Shown here: positions 1-9,766 of the stretch, one piece after another | How positions within the stretch are numbered: position 1 is the first letter of the stretch | Layout: each line of letters begins with the position of its first letter | NCBI RefSeq assembly: GCF_022012415.1 | Contig: NZ_JAKLTR010000012.1 | Span: forward strand, 62,001 to 126,000 | Direction of reading: 5' to 3' | Length of the DNA stretch: 64,000 nucleotides | DNA from: Terrimonas ginsenosidimutans | Lineage (GTDB): Bacteria; Bacteroidota; Bacteroidia; Chitinophagales; Chitinophagaceae | Notes under the pieces: model-generated | What the model was told of the DNA's origin: nothing | Databases searched by the model: none | The model's input: the letters and a program-made list of their open reading frames with translations, nothing else | Program-made: the position numbers and the translations under genes

Positions 1-348
1 GATCTCCAACGCCTTCTCTGCCGCTTTAAAAAATCGTTCGAAGGCAATAGGCTTTAAGAGATAATCGATCACATTGAACTCATATCCTTCCAGTGCATAT
101 TCCGAATAAGCAGTGGTCAGGATCACTTTGCATTTGTTCCCGCAAAGCTTTAAAAAATCCAATCCGGAAAGCTGTGGCATCCTGATATCGAGGAAGACCA
201 GGTCGATGCCGCCTGCCCGGACTCTCTCCAGCGCATCAATAGCATTGTTCGATACTCCGGCTAATTCCAAATAAGGAACCTTTGCGATAAAATCAGCAAG
301 CATCCTGGTAGCGTAGGCTTCATCATCAACTGCGAGGCAACGAATCAT
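1..348 (-). CDS. LytT-like response regulator, receiver domain (C-terminus outside window)
   Basis: About 116 residues are visible, reading out of the left edge. They form a CheY-like receiver: acidic pair D8-D9 (AVDDE), phosphoacceptor D54 in VFLDIRMP, Thr at 78-79 and K99 in DYLLKP. The DYLLKPIAFERF run is typical of LytTR-family regulators, so a LytTR DNA-binding domain is expected beyond the edge, which is inference. It starts at the ATG at 348, 31 bp after the stop of the sensor kinase on the same strand, so the two form a two-gene signalling operon. Its target is unknown. Confidence 0.88.
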   Translation of the reverse strand, partial: MIRCLAVDDEAYATRMLADFIAKVPYLELAGVSNNAIDALERVRAGGIDLVFLDIRMPQLSGLDFLKLCGNKCKVILTTAYSEYALEGYEFNVIDYLLKPIAFERFFKAAEKALEI

Positions 349-379
349 AGTAAGAAGTGTAGAAAGTAAATATTATAGA

Positions 380-1387
380 CTAGTCAAGTAGGATCTTCAG
401 CGTTGCTTTATATAACTGGTCATCCTGATCAATATGCAGTTCATGTGCATTGGGATAAATAAGCTCCAGGCGACGCCTGATATTCGCCAGGCCGATCCCG
501 CCGGAACTATCTTTATCTCCAAAACTGATATAGTTGGTCACGCTAAAGAACAAGCTTCCGTTATTGGCATTGATGAATATCGTCACAGGCTTTCCGGCAT
601 CATCCACTACCCCATGCTTGAATGCATTCTCCACAAAAGGGATCAGCATAAGCGAAGCGACCCGTTTACCAGCGAACGTCCCTTCCACCCTGAAATCAAC
701 AAAAAAACTTTCCTGGAAACGCAGTTTGTAGATCCCGATGTAGTTATGAAGATAATCAATTTCCAACTGCAGGTCAATCATACCATCCACGCTGTTGTGC
801 AGCATATAGCGCATCAGGTTGGACAGCTTTACAATGGCCTGCGCTAATGCATCCGAAACCGGGTAAGCCATTGCATACATATAATTGAGTGTATTATAAA
901 GGAAGTGTGGATTGATCTGCGTTTTGAGAAACAATAACTCCGCCTGGATCCTTTCCTTCTTCAGTTGTTCCGTTTCGCGTTCTCTTTTCAATGTCTCCAC
1001 CAATGCCCAGGCCATAAAACTAAAAATGATTGGTTTCAACGCCCTCCACCAGTTGTCGCCGATATAATGAAGCATCTTTACGCCAGGATCATAGTTCCCA
1101 TATCCCAGTGTCCACAAATAGATCACTTCCTCGATCAGATATCTCGATCCAACAAATAACGCATCTGCAGCGATCAACCCCAGGACAAAAAGATGGATCT
1201 TTTTCCGGCGCAACAGGTATGGATAAACGATAAAAAAACAGAAACTGAACTCGATAAAACTTGCGCAAAGGTTTGACCAAACATAGGGCTGAGAGCCTCT
1301 CCTGTTGGCCACATTGTCTGTATAGAGATACGCGACAAGCAAGGCCCACGCCAGTAAATAATATAAAAGCAGTCTGTTCTTTTTCAT
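380..1387 (-). CDS. LytS/YehU-type sensor histidine kinase
   Basis: This is a 335-residue membrane kinase. About four hydrophobic segments lie at residues 5-22, 38-58, 64-90 and 115-130. A short coiled linker rich in Lys/Arg/Glu leads to the His_kinase H-box with H161 in INPHFLYNTLNY. The ATP-binding part follows with N254 in FVENAFKHG and the G-box GGIGLANIRRRL near 296-307. The reading frame stays open to 1609, but the upstream 74 residues are not membrane-like. I chose the ATG at 1387 (MKKNRLLLYYLL), which starts just before the first membrane helix. It most likely phosphorylates the receiver protein encoded immediately downstream. No extracellular sensor domain is visible. Confidence 0.9.
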   Translation of the reverse strand: MKKNRLLLYYLLAWALLVAYLYTDNVANRRGSQPYVWSNLCASFIEFSFCFFIVYPYLLRRKKIHLFVLGLIAADALFVGSRYLIEEVIYLWTLGYGNYDPGVKMLHYIGDNWWRALKPIIFSFMAWALVETLKRERETEQLKKERIQAELLFLKTQINPHFLYNTLNYMYAMAYPVSDALAQAIVKLSNLMRYMLHNSVDGMIDLQLEIDYLHNYIGIYKLRFQESFFVDFRVEGTFAGKRVASLMLIPFVENAFKHGVVDDAGKPVTIFINANNGSLFFSVTNYISFGDKDSSGGIGLANIRRRLELIYPNAHELHIDQDDQLYKATLKILLD

Positions 1388-1678
1388 CAACCCGGTGATT
1401 TTGCAGATCAAATATATCGCGGGATATGACTTTGGGATGTTTTTATTATGCAAAACACGGAAAACATTATCCAAACGATGATTTCTATTATACCAATGCA
1501 AGCAATTGCAGAATTCCTGAGTTTGAGTAATAGATGAACAGTTTGGGATAATAAACTTCCCCGGGGCCCTCTCTATTCGGATTTTTGACCAGCTGCTGAA
1601 CAGTACCATTATTTTAGATCAGCAGATAGCACACCAGGTTCACGAAAACAAAAACATATTCACAACCCAACTACTAAA

Positions 1679-2812
1679 ATGAAACATTTACTATTCCCCC
1701 TGCTTCTGTTTATTTCCTTTTGCAGTTCTGCCCAGGCAAAGAAAAAGCTGAGCGACCAGGACAAACTGAACAATTGCATTTCGACACATACGCAATATTT
1801 CACGTTCAATGATGAAAATCCTTCGGGTAACGCTTGGGACACGCTTAAAAGCTTGTTCGAAAAAAACGAATTCGTAGCCTGGGGAGAATATCACAACTCC
1901 CCACTTCTTTCCAGGCTTACAGCCCTTGCGATGGCTGCTGCCAGCAAACACGGTTATCGAACACTGTGCGTGGAAACAAGTCCATTCGTTGCAAGTGAGC
2001 TGATGAGGATCTCGCGCACCAATAGTCCTTCTAACACCCTGGAAAAGATCTTTAATGCAGGATATCCGGGTATCGGGACCTTACCCTTCTTTCGTACTAA
2101 AGAAGATGCCCAGATACTTCATGCAGCTGATAAACTGAAGTATGATATTTGGGGAATAGATCAGGAGTTTCAAATGGCTTTCTCTTACGGAATAAAAAAG
2201 GTTTATGATGCTCAATCGCTAAAAACCAGAACGCGCTTTCAACCGTTAGTTGACAGTTTACTGGCTAGATGGTGGTATCCGGACACAAAGCTGATCGACA
2301 GTTTAAAGAATGCAATTCGTCACAAAAAACTCAAATCGATCTTAGATGATATCAGGATCTCGAAAGAGATCTATCGCGATGGCGATAATGAAGGCAGGGC
2401 TATGCTGATGAAAAAGAATTTCTTCCGCTACTATAATAAGTCTCCAAACAGTAAGGTCTTTTTCAAAATGGGCAGCAATCATCTGGCGAAAGGCATCAAT
2501 CTGCAAACCAACGTGTACGATATAGGAAATGCGGTTTATGAACTGGCACAAAGAAGCGGGCGAAACTTTACCAATGTTTACATCATGGTAAGATATACTA
2601 CAGAAAAAGGCCAGCTGATTGATGACTTCTATTGCGAAAACAATGAAAATCCAAAAGTATTTTCCGGTTTATATGATCAGTCCAAATGGGTACTGGTGGA
2701 TATCCGTTCGTTGCGAACCAGGCTAAACTACGACAATTCCCTTAGCAGGGATGCCTATGCGGTGATCGAAAAATATGATTATGTCCTGGTTTCTCCTGAA
2801 GTAATGCAATGA
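1679..2812 (+). CDS. secreted EreA/ChaN-like protein of unknown function
   Basis: 377 residues begin with a clear signal peptide ending about residue 20 (FCSSAQA). The motif VAWGEYHNSPLLSRL followed by LCVETSPF resembles the GExH-type core shared by erythromycin-esterase-like and ChaN-like proteins, with a second acidic patch near DIWGIDQEF and a late conserved-looking His in KMGSNHLAKG. These are features of a metal-binding alpha/beta fold. The actual substrate cannot be told from sequence. The gene stands alone between the divergent LytS gene and a repeat-rich intergenic region and is not obviously part of the xylan cluster. The family call is moderate; the coding call is strong because of the signal peptide and long uninterrupted frame. 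Confidence 0.7.
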   Translation: MKHLLFPLLLFISFCSSAQAKKKLSDQDKLNNCISTHTQYFTFNDENPSGNAWDTLKSLFEKNEFVAWGEYHNSPLLSRLTALAMAAASKHGYRTLCVETSPFVASELMRISRTNSPSNTLEKIFNAGYPGIGTLPFFRTKEDAQILHAADKLKYDIWGIDQEFQMAFSYGIKKVYDAQSLKTRTRFQPLVDSLLARWWYPDTKLIDSLKNAIRHKKLKSILDDIRISKEIYRDGDNEGRAMLMKKNFFRYYNKSPNSKVFFKMGSNHLAKGINLQTNVYDIGNAVYELAQRSGRNFTNVYIMVRYTTEKGQLIDDFYCENNENPKVFSGLYDQSKWVLVDIRSLRTRLNYDNSLSRDAYAVIEKYDYVLVSPEVMQ

Positions 2813-2849
2813 CGAAGAAATGCTATACTACACTCTTACTATTAATTGA

Positions 2850-3032
2850 CGTAAGGCCCCCTCTAAATCTCCCCCTTCAGGCTACCGTGTACCCATAAGT
2901 ATTTGAATGGCGTATCGCCGCGTCCGCCGCGTTCCTTTGCGCCATCAAGCTATCAAGAAATTATTCGGTCATATAAAAGGAAAATGTGGGTACACGACAG
3001 CCATTCAGGGGAGATTTAGAGGGGGCCTTACG
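2850..3032. repeat. large imperfect inverted repeat with composite loop
   Basis: Two 46-nt arms (2850-2895 and 2987-3032) are inverted copies: the outer 25 nt, beginning CGTAAGGCCCCCTCTAAATC, match exactly, and the inner GTGTACCCA ends also match. The loop between them carries a GC-rich segment (CGTATCGCCGCGTCCGCCGC) that strongly resembles the arms of the elements at 19859-19984 and 22293-22405. It looks like one element type inserted inside another. No ORF is present. Confidence 0.75.
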
Positions 3033-3087
3033 CAAGCCAACATAATCTAACCGTTAGCCACCTTTATTCTACATTGACCAGTGTCTT

Positions 3088-3112
3088 ATAATCTGCGGGA
3101 ACCTACACCGCA
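3088..3112. repeat. half copy of the GTTCCCGC palindromic repeat family
   Basis: The stretch around TAATCTGCGGGAACCTACAC matches the right-hand arm of the longer elements at 11719-11933, 16716-16940 and 56229-56445. No matching left arm was found nearby, so this is probably a decayed single end. Confidence 0.55.
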
Positions 3113-3119
3113 AATAAAG

Positions 3120-3147
3120 AAAGGGAAAAGTAGACACTTCTCCCTTT
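3120..3147 (-). terminator. probable intrinsic terminator of the transaldolase/transketolase operon
   Basis: A 12-bp stem (3120-3131 with 3136-3147, one mismatch) and a 4-nt loop lie about 140 nt beyond the last stop codon of the minus-strand operon. Read on the minus strand, the stem is followed by a T-rich tract (CTTTATTT). The rest of 3150-3288 holds nothing I can identify. Confidence 0.5.
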
Positions 3148-3288
3148 TGTCGACTGCCTGTCGAATATTAACGGTTAAAACACCACTCGAGCTGCATGGT
3201 GCACTCTTCATGTGGCAAAAAATGTATCGGCAGTCACATTAAACTGCTGTTCCGTTTGATTTTTTAATAGGATAAAACGGCCGACCAA

Positions 3289-4266
3289 TTATACCAGGCT
3301 TGTTACTGTACTTTTTTTCCGGAGCAGAACCCGCTGTACGGCCTTGACGATATGTTCTGCATCCAGGCCATACTTCTTCATCAGTTGGGCAGGCGTACCG
3401 CTTTGGCCGAATTGATCGTTCACGGCCACATATTCCATCGGCACAGGATCATGTTGTATCAATACCTGCGCAATGCTGTCACCCAGTCCGCCGAGGCGAT
3501 TGTGTTCTTCCGCACTTACCACACACCGGGTTTTCGCAACAGAGCGCAGTACTGATTCTACGTCCAAAGGTTTTATTGTATGTATGTTGATGATCTCTGC
3601 ACTGATGCCCATCTTCTCCAGCTCTTCCCCAGCTTGTATCGCTTCCCATACCAGGTGCCCCGTTGCGAAGATCGTTACATCTTCTCCTTCATTCACTGTC
3701 CAGGCTTTACCGATCTCGAATGGCTGATCTGCCGGTGTAAAAACAGGAACAACCGGCCTGCCGAATCTGAGGTAAACCGGCCCATGATGTTCGGCGATGG
3801 CAATGGTTGCAGCTTTCGTCTGGTTATAATCACACGGATTGATCACCGTCATCCCCGGCAACATTTTCATCAGCCCGATATCTTCCAGGATCTGGTGCGT
3901 TGCGCCATCTTCTCCCAAAGTCAGGCCCGCATGAGAAGCACAGATCTTTACATTCTTGTCACTGTAAGCGATGCTTTGACGGATCTGATCATATACCCTG
4001 CCCGTGGAAAAATTGGCGAAGGTTCCTGTATAGGGAATAGCGCCACCGATCGTCATCCCTGCAGCAATTCCCATCATATTCGCTTCCGCGATGCCTATCT
4101 GGAAAAAGCGTTCAGGAAATTCTTTTATAAAAGCTTCCATCTTCAGTGAACCGACAAGATCGGCACACAAGGCCACCACATCCGGATTCCTTCTTCCGGC
4201 TTCCAGCAATCCGGCACCAAAGCCGGAACGCGTGTCTTTCTTTTCCGTGAATGTATACTTCTTCAT
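3289..4266 (-). CDS. transketolase, C-terminal subunit
   Basis: 325 residues carry the pyrimidine-binding and C-terminal parts of a split transketolase. ThDP-contact and typical sequences are visible: FFQIGIAEANMMGIAAG (activating Glu), CASHAGLTLGEDGATHQ, and the late AEEHNRLGGLGDSIAQVL. It pairs with the N-terminal subunit encoded 6 bp upstream. Together they transfer two-carbon units in the non-oxidative pentose phosphate pathway, in the cytoplasm. The gene is last in a three-gene operon after transaldolase. The start is the ATG at 4266 (MKKYTFTEKKDTRSG). Confidence 0.93.
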   Translation of the reverse strand: MKKYTFTEKKDTRSGFGAGLLEAGRRNPDVVALCADLVGSLKMEAFIKEFPERFFQIGIAEANMMGIAAGMTIGGAIPYTGTFANFSTGRVYDQIRQSIAYSDKNVKICASHAGLTLGEDGATHQILEDIGLMKMLPGMTVINPCDYNQTKAATIAIAEHHGPVYLRFGRPVVPVFTPADQPFEIGKAWTVNEGEDVTIFATGHLVWEAIQAGEELEKMGISAEIINIHTIKPLDVESVLRSVAKTRCVVSAEEHNRLGGLGDSIAQVLIQHDPVPMEYVAVNDQFGQSGTPAQLMKKYGLDAEHIVKAVQRVLLRKKSTVTSLV

Positions 4267-4272
4267 GTTGTG

Positions 4273-5121
4273 TTAATAATCTTCAAGTGTACTGTTCAAT
4301 TGCTTTAATGCAAGTTCAAGTTGTTCATCATTGGGAGCAACGCCATGCCATTTGTGCGAGCCCATCATAAAGTCGACCCCATGTCCCATATTGGTTTGCA
4401 TCAGCAGCATGATCGGCACACCTTTGAACGCGCTTTCTTTTGCAAGCTCCAGTACACGGATGATCTCGGGCATCTCATTTCCATTCACCTCAAATACTTT
4501 CCATCCGAATGCAAGCCATTTTGCTTTCAGATCACCCAGTGAAAGCACCTTCTCCGTTGGACCATCTATCTGCTGTCCATTCACGTCAATGGCCGCAATA
4601 AGATTATCCACTTTGTTGTGCGCAGCATACATGGCTGCTTCCCAGATCTGTCCTTCCTGCAGTTCTCCATCGCCATGCAGTGAATAGATCAGGCTGTTAT
4701 CTCCTTTCAGTTTCTTGGTCTGTGCAGCGCCAATGGCTACAGACAAACCCTGTCCAAGCGAACCGGAGGAGATCCTTACACCAGGCAATCCTTCGTGTGT
4801 TGTCGGATGCCCCTGCAAACGCGAATCCAGTTTACGGAAAGTCGCCAGTTCTTTAACTGGGAAGTATCCTGCTCTTGCCAGCACACTATAGAAAACAGGA
4901 GAGATATGGCCATTGGATAAGAAGAACAGATCCTCACCTCTTCCATTCATGTTGAACGAAGGATCGTGTTTCATGATCTGGAAGTAAAGAGCCACGAGGT
5001 AATCTGTACATCCCAATGATCCGCCCGGATGCCCGCTCTGGCATCCATGTACCATGCGAACAATATCGCGTCTGACCTGACCGGCAATATTGGTCAGGTA
5101 AGTATAACTTGTCGATTGCAT
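4273..5121 (-). CDS. transketolase, N-terminal subunit
   Basis: 282 residues hold the thiamine-diphosphate (PP) domain. They include SGHPGGSLGCTDYLVALYF near the N-terminus, GSLGQGLSVAIGAA, and the ThDP/Mg motif beginning GDGELQEGQIWEA and ending in a VDVNGQQIDG-like segment. Stand-alone N and C subunits of transketolase are common in bacteria. The gene lies 28 bp after the transaldolase gene and 6 bp before its partner. Within this locus its likely job is to process xylulose-5-phosphate from pentose breakdown. Confidence 0.93.
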   Translation of the reverse strand: MQSTSYTYLTNIAGQVRRDIVRMVHGCQSGHPGGSLGCTDYLVALYFQIMKHDPSFNMNGRGEDLFFLSNGHISPVFYSVLARAGYFPVKELATFRKLDSRLQGHPTTHEGLPGVRISSGSLGQGLSVAIGAAQTKKLKGDNSLIYSLHGDGELQEGQIWEAAMYAAHNKVDNLIAAIDVNGQQIDGPTEKVLSLGDLKAKWLAFGWKVFEVNGNEMPEIIRVLELAKESAFKGVPIMLLMQTNMGHGVDFMMGSHKWHGVAPNDEQLELALKQLNSTLEDY

Positions 5122-5149
5122 TTTGATAAAATCAATAATTGAAAGATGA

Positions 5150-5821
5150 TCAATTGCTCATTTTCTTCGCATCCTCTACAAATTTTGCAAGGCCGATATC
5201 CGTGAGCGGATGTTTTAATAAGGCAAGTATGGAGGACAGCGGAGATGTGCAAACATGTGCACCTGCTTCCGCGCAGGCGATGATATGATTTCCTGTACGG
5301 ATCGAAGCTGCCAGGATCTTGGTCTGCATTCCCTGCACCGTATAAATATGCGAGATCTGCCTGATCAGGTCAATACCGTCCCAACCTGAATCATCGATGC
5401 GGCCAATGAAAGGTGATACATAAGTAGCACCCGCTTTTGCGGCGAGAATGGCCTGTCCGGCAGAGAAGACCAGGGTACAATTCGTCTTGATGCCGTTATT
5501 GGTAAACCATTTGATCGCCTTGATCCCATCTTTGATCATCGGAACCTTCACCACTATATTCGGATGCAGGGCAGCCAGCTCTTTTCCTTCTTCAATGATA
5601 CCATCGAAATCCGTCGATAAGACCTCTGCACTGATATCACCATCGACCATATTGCATATCGTTATATAATGGTTCAGTACAGCTTCTTTCCCGACAACTT
5701 TCTCCCTCGCCATCAAAGAAGGGTTGGTAGTTACACCATCTAAAATACCGAGGTCGAAAGCTTCCTGTATCTCTGATAAGTTCGCCGTATCTATAAAAAA
5801 CTGCAAATGAGGGTGAGACAT
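5150..5821 (-). CDS. tal: transaldolase (short, TalC/FSA-type)
   Basis: 223 residues of a single-domain class I aldolase. The opening FFIDTANLSEIQEAFDLG, then DGVTTNPSLM and the Schiff-base Lys in NIVVKVPM are the diagnostic family motifs; SPFIGRIDDSGWDG and TKILAASIR follow. The frame is open upstream to 5908, but I chose the ATG at 5821 because the family starts immediately before FFIDTANL. It exchanges three-carbon units between sugar phosphates in the cytoplasm. It leads the transketolase operon and is divergent from GH8. An operator-like site (5996-6009) and a matching promoter lie upstream. Confidence 0.92.
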   Translation of the reverse strand: MSHPHLQFFIDTANLSEIQEAFDLGILDGVTTNPSLMAREKVVGKEAVLNHYITICNMVDGDISAEVLSTDFDGIIEEGKELAALHPNIVVKVPMIKDGIKAIKWFTNNGIKTNCTLVFSAGQAILAAKAGATYVSPFIGRIDDSGWDGIDLIRQISHIYTVQGMQTKILAASIRTGNHIIACAEAGAHVCTSPLSSILALLKHPLTDIGLAKFVEDAKKMSN

Positions 5822-5970
5822 AAATGTTTTGAATTGATGTTTTGGTTGCGCAAAGCTAAAGTTGACCGTTTGCGGTGGGTAGTATGAATGTTTAAAATGA
5901 TGGAACAAATGTTCAGATCTGTCGCTTATTCCTGCATTACATATGGTTGCTCACCGTTAGGTCTGAAAAG

Positions 5971-6000
5971 CTAAAATAAACAAGATTGATTAAAATGCAA
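5971..6000 (-). promoter_or_regulatory. candidate Bacteroidetes promoter for transaldolase/transketolase
   Basis: On the minus strand a TTG (6000-5998) is followed after 19 nt by TATTTTAG (5978-5971), close to the TTG-N19-TAnnTTTG consensus. The TTG lies inside the operator-like palindrome at 5996-6009, so a bound repressor would block the -33 element. The assignment is inferred from spacing and similarity only. Confidence 0.5.
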
Positions 6001-6009
6001 TCGATTTAA
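5996..6009. promoter_or_regulatory. LacI-type operator copy 1 (TGCAATCGATTTAA)
   Basis: A 14-nt pseudopalindrome centred on ATCGAT, upstream of the transaldolase operon. It matches the other five copies in the window at 12 or more positions. A central CG is usual for LacI-family operators. Confidence 0.65.
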
Positions 6010-6275
6010 ATAAATTATGCCAAAAATGGCGTTTTCGCCGGAAGGTTCCCATCATTTTTCTTTTGACCGAACATATTATATATAATACTGGCTACAACAG
6101 ACCGTGATCAGTATTGGAGCATTTCATTTCAATCCCCGGTCAAATATTTTCCTGTAAATCAATTTATTAAACTTCATTTACAGTTAAACACTACCTGCTA
6201 ATGTATTTCAGGCCGTCCCATCCCGCAGGATTTTATCGATTCCGCAGCAAATCAGCACATTGTTCAAGAATAAAA

Positions 6276-6306
6276 TTTGCCGATAGAAAACAAAATAATA
6301 GATTTG
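6276..6306 (+). promoter_or_regulatory. promoter of the GH8 xylan operon
   Basis: TTTG at 6276-6279 and a perfect TAnnTTTG element, TAGATTTG at 6299-6306, are separated by 19 nt, as in Bacteroides-type housekeeping promoters. Transcription would begin near 6312, about 80 nt before the chosen GH8 ATG. The end of the -7 element overlaps the operator at 6305-6318. Confidence 0.65.
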
Positions 6307-6318
6307 AAATCGATTGCA
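6305..6318. promoter_or_regulatory. LacI-type operator copy 2 (TGAAATCGATTGCA)
   Basis: This exact 14-mer recurs at 41635-41648 and, as its reverse complement TGCAATCGATTTCA, at 41924-41937 and 49797-49810. It covers the predicted transcription start of the GH8 gene, the place expected for simple repression. Confidence 0.72.
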
Positions 6319-6390
6319 TTACTTATAGCATTTTGCGGCCCGCATCTGTGCAGTGAGTGGAAATTAAACGCTTTAACGAAATCGCCTGCC

Positions 6391-7698
6391 ATGTCCTCTG
6401 TTCGTTGTTCATCTCTTACTTTTTACAGGAAAAAGACACTCCTGCCAATTGTCGTATCACTGCTATTGGGTTGCTTTCTCCCCGTAGGTGTTCTGGCACA
6501 AAAAGGCAAAGACTCACGCGCTGCGGCATTCACGGATCAATACCCTAACCTGTTCAAACAAAAAGGCTACACGCAGCAGGCAATAGACAACAAACTGAAT
6601 AAAGCATTCCACGATGTATTTGAAGGTCCGGAAAAGATCTACTTCGAAGTGGGTGATTCGATGGCCTTCCTCTCTGATCTGAAAAATAAAGATGCCAGAA
6701 CGGAAGGCCTTTCATACGGAATGATGATCGCCGTCCAACTTGATAAAAAAGAGATGTTCGACCGCGTCTGGCGCTGGTCAAAAAAATACCTGCAGCACCA
6801 GGAAGGGCCCCGGGAAGGATACTTTGCGTGGAGCATTAACACGCAAACCATGAAGAAGAATTCCGAAGGTTCCGCATCTGACGGTGAACTGTATTATATC
6901 ACCAGTCTGCTATTTGCTGCGAACAAGTGGGGAAACAATACCGGAATTCATTACTATAATGAAGCCAGAAGGATCCTCGACGCAATGTGGAAGAAAGATG
7001 GCACCGGCAATATCTACCACCTCATCAACACCGAACATAAGCAGATCACTTTTGTACCCGAAGGAAATAATTATAACTGGACCGATCCTTCCTATCACCT
7101 TCCCGCCTTCTATGAAGTATGGGCGATGTATGCGAAAGATGGACATGAACAATTTTATAAAGATTGTGCCGATACCTCGCGGGCCTTTCTTCAGCGTGCC
7201 TGCCATCCGGTAACCGCACTCAATTCAGACTATACAGAATTTTCCGGCGCACCGCATCCCACTCGCTGGATGCCGCCCGGTTTCAGGTATGATTCATGGC
7301 GTGTCCCTATGAATATCGCGATGGATTATGTCTGGTTCAAAAAAGATAAGCAATGGCAGGAAGATTATGCAAAAAAATTCCAGGCATTCCTGCGGTCGAA
7401 AGGACTGGATAACTATGACGACCAGTTCAATCTTGATGGAACCAAACCCGAGTTCATCCTTCAGGCAGGTCCCGTAAAAAAACTGCGCCATTCCATTGGA
7501 CTCGTTTCCACCGCAGCAACTACCGCATTGATCAATAAAGACAAAAGCAGTGACGACTTTGTCAAAGCCATCTGGAATGCAAAGCTGGAACCGTATGAAG
7601 ATGGCTATTTCGATCCTTACTATGACGGCCTCATGTATGTCTTCAGCCTGATGCACCTGAGCGGAAAATATCAATTGATCAAACCAGCTACCAAATAA
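6391..7698 (+). CDS. GH8 reducing-end xylose-releasing exo-oligoxylanase
   Basis: 435 residues from the ATG at 6391. A signal peptide runs to about residue 37 (PVGVLAQ). The (alpha/alpha)6 GH8 features are visible: the general acid E105 in ARTEGLSYGMM and the family signature SASDGELYY at 161-169. The length and these motifs fit Rex enzymes, which remove xylose from the reducing end of xylo-oligosaccharides, rather than cellulases. An in-frame ATG at 6277 was rejected because it lies upstream of the predicted transcription start and would bury the signal peptide. It is first in the plus-strand xylan cluster and is divergent from transaldolase. Confidence 0.9.
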   Translation: MSSVRCSSLTFYRKKTLLPIVVSLLLGCFLPVGVLAQKGKDSRAAAFTDQYPNLFKQKGYTQQAIDNKLNKAFHDVFEGPEKIYFEVGDSMAFLSDLKNKDARTEGLSYGMMIAVQLDKKEMFDRVWRWSKKYLQHQEGPREGYFAWSINTQTMKKNSEGSASDGELYYITSLLFAANKWGNNTGIHYYNEARRILDAMWKKDGTGNIYHLINTEHKQITFVPEGNNYNWTDPSYHLPAFYEVWAMYAKDGHEQFYKDCADTSRAFLQRACHPVTALNSDYTEFSGAPHPTRWMPPGFRYDSWRVPMNIAMDYVWFKKDKQWQEDYAKKFQAFLRSKGLDNYDDQFNLDGTKPEFILQAGPVKKLRHSIGLVSTAATTALINKDKSSDDFVKAIWNAKLEPYEDGYFDPYYDGLMYVFSLMHLSGKYQLIKPATK

Positions 7699-7720
7699 TA
7701 TTAGTTAACCAACAGTATAA

Positions 7721-9652
<1,932 letters not shown>

Positions 9653-9663
9653 TCAGGAACAAA

Positions 9664-9707
9664 GACTGCTGCTTCGGATCCTTCCAGGTTTGAAGCGCAG
9701 TTTTTTT
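9664..9707 (+). terminator. intrinsic terminator after the tandem esterase gene
   Basis: The stem GACTGCTGCTTC (9664-9675) pairs with GAAGCGCAGT (9692-9701), with one bulge, and a run of seven T (9701-9707) follows. It ends, or attenuates, the GH8-esterase transcript, so the acetylesterase gene that follows may have its own promoter. Confidence 0.65.
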
Positions 9708-9766
9708 AGCAACGTATACTTATTAGTCAAAATGACAATTATTTACCAGAAAAGACTTCTTTATCT

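Noticed and set aside
1409-1416. TATATTTG on the minus strand upstream of the LytS-like gene
   Set aside because: No -33 element at 19-21 nt. It may be real but is not supported enough to list.
6277-6390. N-terminal extension of GH8 from the ATG at 6277
   Set aside because: It precedes the predicted transcription start and would place about 38 residues before a good signal peptide.
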